From Propionibacteriaceae bacterium (GTDB lineage: Bacteria > Actinomycetota > Actinomycetes > Propionibacteriales > Propionibacteriaceae), in NCBI GenBank assembly GCA_031272505.1, contig JAISTQ010000052.1, positions 1 to 35,385 on the forward strand: a stretch of 35,385 nucleotides of DNA, in the 5' to 3' direction. The notes under the pieces are model-generated. The model was given only the letters and a program-made list of their open reading frames with translations. It had not been told where the DNA came from and made no database searches. This document shows positions 25,463 to 33,332 of the stretch, piece by piece. Numbering within the stretch: position 1 is the stretch's first letter; every line of letters begins with the position of its first letter. The translations under genes and the position numbers were made by a program.

Positions 25463-26048
25463 CGGGGCAGCTCAAACAATCAGGCTTGCGGGCGTGGCAG
25501 CGTCGCCGCCCATGCCAAATCAGCCGATGGTTCAAGGTGTTCCAGTCGGCGGGCTGGAACAGTTTTCCGACCACCCGTTCCACCACGTCGGGATTCTTGG
25601 AATCCACCCAGCCAAGCCGATTCGAAAGCCGGATGAAGTGGGTGTCGGTCGTCAAACCAGGGACGTCGAAGAGTTCCGCCAGGATCACGTTGGCGCTTTT
25701 GCGGCCAATCCCGTGAAGGCGCACCAGTTCGTCCGCGTTGCGGGGCACCTCGCCGCTGGCCAAGGCCGCGCCCACCTGCAGCAGCGCATCCGCTTTGTGG
25801 CGGAAGAACCCGGTGGGACGGATGTAGCCCTCCAATTCGGCGCGGTCCGCCGCCGCCAACGCTTGAAAATCCGGATAGCGGGCGAAGAGCGCGGGCGTCA
25901 CCTGGTTCACCCGGACGTCAGTGCATTGCGCGGAGAGCATCACCGCGACGATCAACTGATAGGCGTCCGCGTAGTCCAACTCGCAATGCGCGTCCGGATA
26001 CAACTCCCCCAAGATTTCAAAAACTTGGTACGGACGCGAGCCAGGCAT
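25410..26048 (-). CDS. nth: Endonuclease III
   Basis: The 212-residue DNA glycosylase/AP lyase removes oxidised pyrimidines. It has the helix-hairpin-helix LHGIGRKSANVIL with catalytic lysine, TTDTHFIRL with the catalytic aspartate, and the [4Fe-4S] ligands C-x6-C-x2-C-x5-C (CHARKPDC, LSC, PVSPLC). The last cysteine and the final 15 or so residues are encoded inside the antisense overlap with the holin-X gene. The start overlaps the whiB4 stop by one base, so it is co-translated with whiB4. Confidence 0.94.
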   Translation of the reverse strand: MPGSRPYQVFEILGELYPDAHCELDYADAYQLIVAVMLSAQCTDVRVNQVTPALFARYPDFQALAAADRAELEGYIRPTGFFRHKADALLQVGAALASGEVPRNADELVRLHGIGRKSANVILAELFDVPGLTTDTHFIRLSNRLGWVDSKNPDVVERVVGKLFQPADWNTLNHRLIWHGRRRCHARKPDCLSCPVSPLCPYFWPSPQLHRL

Positions 26049-26359
26049 TACCTCTCACGCGCGCCAATGCTCGGATGCCCGCCCGCGGCGCTGGGATGCT
26101 GGCAAAGCACCGCCGACCACGAAGTGACGTGCCGATTCTGTTTAAGTAGCTGTCGGCGTTCCCGCTCTGTCATACCGCCCCAAACCCCCCATTCGATGCG
26201 ATTGTCAAGAGCTTCCGCCAAACATTCCGAGCGCACTGGGCACGAATAGCAGATCGTCCGCGCTTTCTTTTGTGCCGAACCCTCGGGGAACATGTCGTCC
26301 TGAGTGCCGCGGCAGGAGGCGCGGAGCTTCCAACTGTCTGACAGCGCTAATGACACCAC
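26048..26359 (-). CDS. whiB4: WhiB-family iron-sulfur regulator, WhiB4 type
   Basis: The 103-residue protein carries the four WhiB cysteines (Cys16, 37, 40 and 46, pattern C-x20-C-x2-C-x5-C) binding a [4Fe-4S] cluster, the turn GVWGGMTERERRQLLKQ and a short C-terminus. The segments ICYSCPVRSEC, EALDNRIEWGVWGG and WSAVL match M. tuberculosis WhiB4, whose gene also lies beside ponA2 and is part of redox and antibiotic response. The GTG at 26359 is chosen because GGGAGG lies five bases before it; the in-frame GTG at 26365 overlaps that site. It diverges from ponA2 across about 150 bases. Confidence 0.92.
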   Translation of the reverse strand: MVSLALSDSWKLRASCRGTQDDMFPEGSAQKKARTICYSCPVRSECLAEALDNRIEWGVWGGMTERERRQLLKQNRHVTSWSAVLCQHPSAAGGHPSIGARER

Positions 26360-26392
26360 TTTCACCTCCCTGATTCCCTACCTCAATCTCCC

Positions 26393-26417
26393 AGGGGACC
26401 TATCCTTGGTGTCCCCT
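26393..26417. promoter_or_regulatory. Inverted repeat between whiB4 and ponA2
   Basis: AGGGGAC (26393-26399) and GTCCCCT (26411-26417) are perfect 7-bp arms around an 11-base loop, located between the divergent whiB4 and ponA2 genes. It could be an operator shared by both; WhiB4 autoregulation is one possibility. Confidence 0.4.
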
Positions 26418-26511
26418 TTGCTCCAACAAGGACACAATAGCGGGCGGCGACAATCATTGACAAGCCCCCTGACAGCTATTGAAACAACGCCAAGCGGACG
26501 GGGTTTCTGTT

Positions 26512-28986
26512 ATGGACACGCCTGCTTCTCAGGTGTATCTCAGTTTCGTTCGGTATGGTAGAAGAGTGCATCTTGGAAAACGGCTCTACTCCCTGCTGCT
26601 CTTTATCGCGGTGTCCGCCATCGCGGGTATTTTAGTCGCCGGTTTGATCGTCCCGATGATCACCTTGATGAGCGGGGCGACGCAATCGATGGCCTCGTTC
26701 GTCACCACGCTGCCCGCCGATCTGGATCCCACCGACCAGCCGGAACGTTCCCGGCTGCTGAACGCCGACAAGTCCGTTTTGGCCTATTTCTACGAGCAAA
26801 ACCGCTGGTACGTCACGTTGGACAAGATCTCCGACAACATGAAGAACGCCCAGTTGGCCATCGAGGATCACCGCTTCTACGAGCATGGCGCGATTGATCT
26901 GCAAGGCACCCTGCGCGCGCTGTTGTCGACGTCCCAGGGCGTCACCCAGGGTGGTTCGTCGCTCACCCAGCAATATGTGCGGCTGGTGCTGGTGCAGAAC
27001 GCCCAGGAGAACAACGACGCGGTGGCCGAGCAGTTGGCCAAGGAGAACACCATCGCCCGCAAGATCCGCGAGCTGCGCTACGCCATCGGCATCGAGGAGC
27101 AGTTCTCCAAGGACGAGATCTTGGAACGCTACCTGAACATCTCGTATTACGGCGACGGCGCCTACGGGGTGGAGGCGGCCGCCCGGCACTTCTTCAACGT
27201 CTCGGCGGCGAATCTGAGCATCGCGCAGGCGGCGATGCTGGCCGGCCTGGTGCGCGAGCCGAATGCCACCAATCCGGTGAAAGACGCGGCGCTGGCCATT
27301 GAGCGGCGCAACACGGTGTTGGATCGGATGCTCGAATACGAGATGATCACCGAAGCGGAATACTATGCCGCCCGGGCGGAGACTTTCGATCCGGCGAATG
27401 TGCGGGTGTACCCGAAAGGCTGTGTGGACACCGATTACCCGTTCATTTGCGATTTCGCCTATCAGACGCTGCTGCAGACCCCCAGCCTCGGGGATACCAT
27501 GGAAGAGCGGGAAAACAAGATTTTGCGCGGCGGTTTGACGATTCAGACGCAGATCGATCTGAAGATCCAGAAGAAGGCGCAGAAGACCATTTCCAAGTAC
27601 ATCAGCGCCAAGGATCCGGCGATCTCGGTGATCGTCTTCCTGGAGCCGGGCACCGGGCAGATTCTGGCGATGGCGCAGAGCCGCCCGACGATGGGCACCA
27701 ACATCAAGAAGGGCGAGACTTTCTACAACTATGCCACCTCGCGGTCGATGAACGGGGCGGACGGCTTCCAAGGCGGTTCCACCTTCAAGGCTTATGTCGC
27801 GGCGGCCGCCCTCGATGAGGGCTTGGGGGCGTCGTGGACGACGAATGTCCAAGGCCGGATGGATTTCGAGGGGAAGATCTACGAATCCTGCGACGGCTCC
27901 TACCCGGCCCGCGGTTCGAACGGCCACTGGTGGGTGGTCGGCTCCTCAGGCTCGCATATGAACATGTACGAGGGCGCGCGGCGCTCGGTGAACGGCTATT
28001 TCGTGCAGCTGGAGATGGCTGTGGGCATGTGTCCGGTGGTGAAGATGGCGAAGAAGCTGGGCTTGGAGATGGCGAACGGCGAAGACATCATGCAGTTCCA
28101 GTGGATGCCCTCGTTCACCCTCGGCGCGGCTGAGATCACCCCGCTTTCGGCGGTGGAGGCCTACGCCACCTTCGCGGCCCGCGGCATCCACTGCGAACCG
28201 GTGTTGATCAAGTCGATCACCACCCGCACCGGTACTTCGCTGGAGCCGCCGAGCGCGAACTGCAAGCGGGTGATCTCCAAGGATGTGGCGGACGGCGTCA
28301 ACAAGCTGTTGGTCGGCTCGATCACCGGCGGCACCTCGTCACCGACGCGGATTTACGGCATCGATATGGCCGGCAAGACCGGCACCGTGGATTCCAATAA
28401 GGCGATCTGGCAGATCGCCTACAACCCGTCGGTGGTGGGCGCGGCGGTGCTCTCGGTGGACAACAACCAGCGATTCAAGTCGTTCTGGAAATCGCATTCC
28501 CGGTTGCTCGGTGGCGTGACGTTGCCAAGTTCGGGCACCTACATCAGCGGCGGTTCGGGCTCGGTTACCGGCCGGATGCTGTTGCGGCCGGTCTTCGAAA
28601 CCGCCATCAAACAAGTGAAGCCGGGGCATTTCTCGGAGCCTTCGGCGTCCATCATGCGCGGCGAACAAGTGTCCGTGCCCGGCTGCGAAGGGCGGAGTGT
28701 GTCCTCTTGCAAGGCGGTTTTGGAGGACGCCGGCTTCAGCGCCTACACTGCGAAGAAGAAGGTCTACTCGGACACGGTCGAAGAGGGCAAGGTGGTGTCC
28801 ACCGATCCGTCGGGCCGGGCCTCAAAGCGCTCCATGGTGGAGATGAACGTCTCCAAGGGCCCGAAGCCGGTGGAGCCGGATCCGAACGCCGATCCGAACG
28901 CCGATCCGAACCAACAGCAACAGCAACCACAGCCGGCGCAGCAGTCCTTGCCCACGCAAGAGGCGGCGGTGCCCGTCAAACCGTAG
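26512..28986 (+). CDS. ponA2: Bifunctional class A penicillin-binding protein PonA2 with PASTA domain
   Basis: The 824-residue protein makes peptidoglycan glycan strands and cross-links them. A membrane helix lies at 27-53. The glycosyltransferase domain has EDHRFYEHG (118-126, catalytic Glu), QGGSSLTQQYV (146-156) and RYLNISYYGDGAYGVEAAA. The transpeptidase domain has the STFK motif (Ser423, Lys426), SVN (492-494) and KTG (622-624). A single PASTA domain (about 695-765) binds muropeptides, and the tail has NADPNADPN repeats and poly-Gln. Synteny with whiB4 and the metallophosphoesterase matches mycobacterial Rv3681c-Rv3683. The ATG at 26512 is chosen over an upstream TTG (26479); neither has a strong ribosome-binding site. 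Confidence 0.95.
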   Translation: MDTPASQVYLSFVRYGRRVHLGKRLYSLLLFIAVSAIAGILVAGLIVPMITLMSGATQSMASFVTTLPADLDPTDQPERSRLLNADKSVLAYFYEQNRWYVTLDKISDNMKNAQLAIEDHRFYEHGAIDLQGTLRALLSTSQGVTQGGSSLTQQYVRLVLVQNAQENNDAVAEQLAKENTIARKIRELRYAIGIEEQFSKDEILERYLNISYYGDGAYGVEAAARHFFNVSAANLSIAQAAMLAGLVREPNATNPVKDAALAIERRNTVLDRMLEYEMITEAEYYAARAETFDPANVRVYPKGCVDTDYPFICDFAYQTLLQTPSLGDTMEERENKILRGGLTIQTQIDLKIQKKAQKTISKYISAKDPAISVIVFLEPGTGQILAMAQSRPTMGTNIKKGETFYNYATSRSMNGADGFQGGSTFKAYVAAAALDEGLGASWTTNVQGRMDFEGKIYESCDGSYPARGSNGHWWVVGSSGSHMNMYEGARRSVNGYFVQLEMAVGMCPVVKMAKKLGLEMANGEDIMQFQWMPSFTLGAAEITPLSAVEAYATFAARGIHCEPVLIKSITTRTGTSLEPPSANCKRVISKDVADGVNKLLVGSITGGTSSPTRIYGIDMAGKTGTVDSNKAIWQIAYNPSVVGAAVLSVDNNQRFKSFWKSHSRLLGGVTLPSSGTYISGGSGSVTGRMLLRPVFETAIKQVKPGHFSEPSASIMRGEQVSVPGCEGRSVSSCKAVLEDAGFSAYTAKKKVYSDTVEEGKVVSTDPSGRASKRSMVEMNVSKGPKPVEPDPNADPNADPNQQQQQPQPAQQSLPTQEAAVPVKP

Positions 28987-28991
28987 GGAAA

Positions 28992-29879
28992 ATGGGTATC
29001 GGCAAGCTCTTCCGCCGCTTGGGCGTGCTTTCGCTGGGGTGTTTCCTCTACGGCGTCTTCATTGAGCCCTATCAGTATCGGGTGCGCCGCTTCCGGGTGC
29101 CGATCCTGCCCGCTGGGGCCGCCCCGATCCGGGTGTTGCACATCTCCGACGCCCACCTGCTCGCCCGCAATCACTCCCGGTTGAACTTCCTGCGCGCGCT
29201 GGCTGGCCTGGAGCCGGATCTGGTGGTCTGCACCGGGGACATGATCTCCGAACCGGAAGCCGTTGACGCGCTGGACGTGGCCTTGGAGCGGCTGCGGCAG
29301 TTCCCCGGCGTCTTTGTCTTCGGCTCGTCAGACTATGTGAAGCCCAAGCCGATCAACCCGCTGAAATACCTGTTCAGCCCGTCCGCCCGGCGTAAATTCG
29401 AGCCCGACCTGCCCTATGAGCAGCTCGCGCAGACGCTCGCCCCCTGGCACAACCTGAACAACCGGCAGGTGGAGCTGGAGTTGCGCGGCACCAAGCTGGA
29501 GTTGCGCGGCACCAACGACGCCCACGTCGATCTGGACGATTACGCCTCCCTCGCGGGCCCTCCGGCCGCTGGGGCGACGCTGATCGGCGTCACCCACGCC
29601 CCCTACCAGCGGGTCTTGGACGAGTTGACGTCCGACGGCGCCCGGCTGATCCTCACCGGCCACACCCACGGCGGCCAGGTGTGCGTCCCGATCTATGGGG
29701 CATTGGTGACCAACTGCGATCTGCCTTCCGAGCAGGCCAAGGGCCTCTCCCGCTGGGAGACCGGCGAACACACCGCCTACCTGCACGTCTCCGCCGGCGT
29801 CGGGCAGTCCCCCGCCGCCCCCTTCCGCTTCTCTTGCCCGCCGGAAGTCACCCTGCTCACCTTGACTCCCCGACGGTAG
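28992..29879 (+). CDS. Membrane-anchored metallophosphoesterase (YkuE/Rv3683-like)
   Basis: The 295-residue protein has an N-terminal hydrophobic helix (10-24) and the calcineurin-like dimetal motifs: DAH (53-55), GDM (82-84), GSSD (111-114, where most relatives have GNHD), THAP (201-204) and GHTHGGQ (223-229). Related YkuE enzymes hydrolyse lipid A-like or other phosphoester substrates at the membrane. It follows ponA2 by five bases and is probably co-transcribed, which suggests envelope work. The gene contains an exact 21-bp tandem duplication at 29474-29515. The ATG at 28992 has a GGGAA close upstream. Confidence 0.88.
   Translation: MGIGKLFRRLGVLSLGCFLYGVFIEPYQYRVRRFRVPILPAGAAPIRVLHISDAHLLARNHSRLNFLRALAGLEPDLVVCTGDMISEPEAVDALDVALERLRQFPGVFVFGSSDYVKPKPINPLKYLFSPSARRKFEPDLPYEQLAQTLAPWHNLNNRQVELELRGTKLELRGTNDAHVDLDDYASLAGPPAAGATLIGVTHAPYQRVLDELTSDGARLILTGHTHGGQVCVPIYGALVTNCDLPSEQAKGLSRWETGEHTAYLHVSAGVGQSPAAPFRFSCPPEVTLLTLTPRR
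29474..29515 (+). repeat. Exact 21-bp tandem duplication inside the metallophosphoesterase gene
   Basis: Units 29474-29494 and 29495-29515 are identical, giving LELRGTK followed by LELRGTN. It is in frame and lies between metal-binding motifs, where it may lengthen a loop. Confidence 0.85.
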
Positions 29880-29884
29880 CTTTT

Positions 29885-29919
29885 CGATAGCCCGCCACTG
29901 GCGCTGGACGGGCGATAAA
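29885..29919. promoter_or_regulatory. Dyad and possible -10 before the LuxR-type regulator
   Basis: CGATAGCCCG (29885-29894) and CGGGCGAT (29909-29916) form an imperfect inverted repeat; GATAAA (29914-29919) is a possible -10 box about 21 bases before the regulator ATG. It could also terminate the ponA2-metallophosphoesterase transcript. Confidence 0.3.
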
Positions 29920-29939
29920 GTGCCCGGCACACTCTTGTC

Positions 29940-32444
29940 ATGGGTATGGTGTGTGCACAGCTCATCGTCGACGACCTGGTCCGCTATCTGCGGGCCGGAG
30001 TGAGCGTCAACCTGGTGGGCATGAGTGGTTCGGGCCGGTCGACGGCCCTGGATGCGGCGGCCCGGCGGCTGGCCGAACTTGGTTCGCCGGTGGTCCGCCT
30101 GCATGGGATTCCGCTGCTTTCCGAGCGGCCCTTGCTGGCCTTGGCGGTGTCCGGAGTGGAGATCCAATCAGCTTCGTCAAGCGTGGGCATCGTGAACGCG
30201 GTGGTGGCCTTGGCGCGGGCTTTGGGTGGGCCGCGGTCGGTGTTGGTCGTGGACGACGCGGACGCGCTGGATCAGCTCAGCATGGGCGCGATCCAGGCTG
30301 CCCGTTCCCGCACCAGCTTCACCATCTTGGCGGCCACCCGGCTGCCCGAGCGTCAACCACAGCATCTGCTGCAGGGCGTCCAGCCGAGCGTGCGGCTGAA
30401 GCTGCCGCCCCCGCGTTTTGACGAACTGCACCAGATGATCCACCAGTTGCTGCCCGGCACGGTCTCTTCGGCGACGGTGGCCCGGATCGCTACGCTGACC
30501 GGCGGGTTGCCGGGGCTGGTGAACGCCGTCATCGACGCCGCCCGACGCACCGGGGCGCTGCGGCTGGTCGACGGGACCTGGCAGGTGGAGGGGTTGCTGT
30601 ACTCGGAGCGGCTCACTGAGATCGTCGAGGAAATGCTGGACGGCATCGGGGCTGAGGAGGTCTTTGAGCTCACCGAGTTGGCGCTGCTGGGCAGTGTGCC
30701 GGTGCGCGACGCCTTCCGGCTGATCGGGCGCGAGCGGGTCGGGGTGCTGGAGGACACCGGGCTGTTGCAGCTTTCCGGAGGTGACCTGTCCCCCATCGCC
30801 GCCGTCTATCCGCCGCTGGTGGGCGAGTATCTGCGCCGCGAATGCAACGCCTCGATGCGGCAGCGGATTTTGGCCCAGATGCAGCAATCGGGTACCGGCG
30901 ACATCCGTCACATCGCCAAGCACGTCTGTCTGCGCAAGCGCAACCCGGAGGGCGACTCCGCGCTGCTCAGCCATCGGATTCGCGAGTATTGGCTCACCGA
31001 GGCGCTGCTCCGCCGTCAAGCCTTCGACGCCGACCCCACGCCGGAGCAAGCGGTGCCGCTGCTGGGGGCGCTGCACGCGGCTTCCGCCCCGCTGGACGAG
31101 TTGCGGGAGGTGATCGCGGCCACCAATCCGGGGGACGAGGGTTCGACGTGGCGGCTGCGGCTGGCGATCTGGGAGGCGGTGCAATTGGCCAGCACCGATC
31201 TAAAGGCGGCATTGCAGGTACTTGACGAAGACAGTTTCCCCGAACACCAGCTTTGGGTGAGCGCGGCCCGGGCTCATCTGCGTTGTTTTGAGGATCGCGT
31301 CGAAAAACTGCCGGATGCCAGCGGGCCGGAACACGCCGTCTGGGAACTCGTCCGCGCCGAGAACCAGTTGGCTGCCGGGCAGGTCCAGCTCGCCTTAGAG
31401 ACCTTGGCGGCCGAGCCTCCCGAACACCCCCACATGGCGGGATACGCGCAACTGCTGCGGTCGCTGGCCTATCTGCTGGACGGCCAGGTGGAGGCCGCCA
31501 CCGAGCTGTCGGCGGCGCAGTTGGCGCGCGCGGAGGCGGAGTTGGAGCCGGGGATGATCCTGGCGAACGGCTATGTGCAGGTGCTCTGTCTGGCGTTGAC
31601 GGGCGATTTCGCCCAGTTGGACGCCGTCACCTCCACCATCCTCACCATCAGCGGCGAAACCCGGGTTTTCGAGCATTTCCAGCTGGGGCTGATCACGCTC
31701 GCGGCGATCTGCGCCTACTGGGATGGCCGGGACGGCTACGCGCAGAACCTCGCCAAACAGGCGCAGGAGTACCCGAAGCTCGGCCCCTTCCCGGCGATGC
31801 TCGCCAAGGTCGCGCCCAGCGCCGTCAGCGCGCTTGACGAACGGGGCGAGGAGCTGTGGCAGGCGGCGGCCGACCGGTTGCGGCGCGGCTATGTGGCGGC
31901 CGGGGTCTTTGCGGCGGCGGCGGCCATCGAGGCCTCCACCAACCTGAAGGTGGCACATAGCGCCCACAAGGCCGGAGAGAACTCCCAAAGTGTGCTCATC
32001 CAACTGCTGAGCCGCTATGTGCTGGCGGCCGCGCAGCATGACGTGGACGAGTTGCGGCAGGTGGTGGCCGAATTGCAACGGCTCGGGTTCGCGATTCCGG
32101 CGTTCCGGGCCGGGGTGCGGCTGGCCATCGCGATGCGGCAGGCGGGAGACCTCACCGGAGCGGCGGCCACCGCCACCCGGACTTGGGCTGACGACGCCGT
32201 CGAGGAACGCGTCAAAGTGACGTTGTTCGCCCCCTACGTCAAAGCGGTCGACCTTTCCACCCGGGAGGTGGAGATCGCCCAGATGGTGGCGGCCGACCTG
32301 GCTGGAAACGAGATCGCCACCGAGTTGAACCTGAGCATCCACACCGTCCAGAACCACATCGCGAACATCTACCGCAAGATGGGCATCTCTTCGCGCGGCG
32401 CCCTGCAGACCGCGATGCGCACTTGGCTTGCCGGGGGTGAATGA
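29940..32444 (+). CDS. Large ATPase-type LuxR-family transcriptional regulator
   Basis: The 834-residue protein is of LAL/MalT-like architecture. The N-terminal ATPase has GMSGSGRST (27-35), a Walker A with Arg for Lys, and Walker B VLVVDDADAL (near 100). A long helical middle (about 350-740) resembles TPR-like sensor repeats (many Ala/Leu/Gln heptads). The C-terminal LuxR helix-turn-helix is LSTREVEIAQMVAADLAG through NEIATELNLSIHTVQNH and IYRKMGISSRGAL. LAL proteins switch genes on in response to a ligand bound by the middle region. It lies directly upstream, same strand, of the SipW locus (151 bases) and is the obvious candidate regulator of it. No ribosome-binding site is visible at the ATG, and an in-frame ATG lies at 29946. 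Confidence 0.9.
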   Translation: MGMVCAQLIVDDLVRYLRAGVSVNLVGMSGSGRSTALDAAARRLAELGSPVVRLHGIPLLSERPLLALAVSGVEIQSASSSVGIVNAVVALARALGGPRSVLVVDDADALDQLSMGAIQAARSRTSFTILAATRLPERQPQHLLQGVQPSVRLKLPPPRFDELHQMIHQLLPGTVSSATVARIATLTGGLPGLVNAVIDAARRTGALRLVDGTWQVEGLLYSERLTEIVEEMLDGIGAEEVFELTELALLGSVPVRDAFRLIGRERVGVLEDTGLLQLSGGDLSPIAAVYPPLVGEYLRRECNASMRQRILAQMQQSGTGDIRHIAKHVCLRKRNPEGDSALLSHRIREYWLTEALLRRQAFDADPTPEQAVPLLGALHAASAPLDELREVIAATNPGDEGSTWRLRLAIWEAVQLASTDLKAALQVLDEDSFPEHQLWVSAARAHLRCFEDRVEKLPDASGPEHAVWELVRAENQLAAGQVQLALETLAAEPPEHPHMAGYAQLLRSLAYLLDGQVEAATELSAAQLARAEAELEPGMILANGYVQVLCLALTGDFAQLDAVTSTILTISGETRVFEHFQLGLITLAAICAYWDGRDGYAQNLAKQAQEYPKLGPFPAMLAKVAPSAVSALDERGEELWQAAADRLRRGYVAAGVFAAAAAIEASTNLKVAHSAHKAGENSQSVLIQLLSRYVLAAAQHDVDELRQVVAELQRLGFAIPAFRAGVRLAIAMRQAGDLTGAAATATRTWADDAVEERVKVTLFAPYVKAVDLSTREVEIAQMVAADLAGNEIATELNLSIHTVQNHIANIYRKMGISSRGALQTAMRTWLAGGE

Positions 32445-32501
32445 CCGTGATGCTCCTCCATCATCAGATTCGTTAGCTATTTACCGCGAGGGCGTACATC
32501 A

Positions 32502-32569
32502 GCGCCCCGGCGCCACTGCCCCAATCCGCGTGACGCGGTTCTAACTTGGAGGCAGTTCGCCCCAAGGCG
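32502..32569 (+). promoter_or_regulatory. Three small hairpins in the leader of the SipW locus
   Basis: GCGCC-CC-GGCGC (32502-32513), CCGCG-TGA-CGCGG (32526-32538) and CGCC-CCAA-GGCG (32558-32569) lie in the 151-base gap between the regulator and the exported-protein gene. They could be operator sites or leader structures. A clear -35/-10 pair is not evident. Confidence 0.35.
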
Positions 32570-32595
32570 GACATGCGACAGAAAGGAAAAACCAC

Positions 32596-33246
32596 ATGCA
32601 GTCAAAGAACCGCCGCAAGGCGTTGACCGCCTGGGGCGCATTGGTCGGGTTGGTTGCCCTGTTGACCACTGCGGCCTTCACAGATGCCATCTACCTCAAC
32701 TTCGGTACCGGCACCGACGACACCGGTATCGGCGGCGGTGGCGATGGCACGAAGTCATACAACCTCCAAGTGGGCGCCACCAACACTGATGGCACCTTCA
32801 AGAATGACAACACCTGGCAGGAAGCGGACGATCCGAAGGGCGTGCCGATCAAGCTCGCGGGCGCGGAGGCGCTGTTCCCTGGCTCTCCGGCGGCCACCGT
32901 CGAGATCCCGGTGAAGAACGCCTCCAAGGCGATGGGCTCCACGCTAGCGATCAAGCTGGTGAACCACGACCCGTCGAAGACGGACGTCAACTATCTGAAC
33001 GCGTTGCGTTTCACCATCTCGATGCCGGCCACGGTGTCTGGCAGCAATCCGGTGCTGGCCCAGGACAAGACCTTCAATGAGCTGTCCAGCGGTTTGGCGT
33101 TGAACGACATGAAGGCCGAAACGGTTTCGAAGATCACCGTCACGGTCACGCTGCCGAGCCAAGGTCAGCCCGCTGACGATGCCTTGAACGGCAAGGCCGC
33201 TTTTGTGCAGGCGGTGCTGTCCGGCAACTCGAAGTACATTCCTTAA
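32596..33246 (+). CDS. SipW-dependent exported protein (TasA/camelysin-like)
   Basis: The 216-residue protein begins MQSKNRRKALTAWGALVG, followed by VALLTTAAFTDAIYLNFG, a signal of the SipW-cognate type (basic, hydrophobic, then A-A-F-T-D-A) found in TasA, camelysin and the actinobacterial alternate signal-mediated exported proteins. The mature part is Gly/Thr/Asp-rich at first, then shows the LFPGSPAATVEIPVKN segment typical of TasA-like beta-sandwiches, followed by TLAIKLVNHDP and SKITVTVTLP strands. TasA-type proteins build extracellular fibres in Bacillus biofilms; fibre formation here is inferred. AAAGGA lies eight bases before the ATG. The locus continues with an anchored protein and SipW peptidase. 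Confidence 0.82.
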   Translation: MQSKNRRKALTAWGALVGLVALLTTAAFTDAIYLNFGTGTDDTGIGGGGDGTKSYNLQVGATNTDGTFKNDNTWQEADDPKGVPIKLAGAEALFPGSPAATVEIPVKNASKAMGSTLAIKLVNHDPSKTDVNYLNALRFTISMPATVSGSNPVLAQDKTFNELSSGLALNDMKAETVSKITVTVTLPSQGQPADDALNGKAAFVQAVLSGNSKYIP

Positions 33247-33263
33247 TCCCTACCACCCCGACT

Positions 33264-33296
33264 GGGCCGGCTGGCGATCCCCCTGCCGGCCGGCCC
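33264..33296 (+). terminator. Very strong 12-bp hairpin between exported-protein and anchored-protein genes
   Basis: GGGCCGGCTGGC and GCCGGCCGGCCC pair over 12 bp (one G-U) around a nine-base loop. It starts 18 bases after the stop of the first gene and ends 36 bases before the next ATG. No T-tract follows. It may partly stop transcription so the first protein is made in excess. Confidence 0.6.
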
Positions 33297-33332
33297 ACCC
33301 AGAGCTTCCGAACAACTTAGAAAGGAGTGGCG

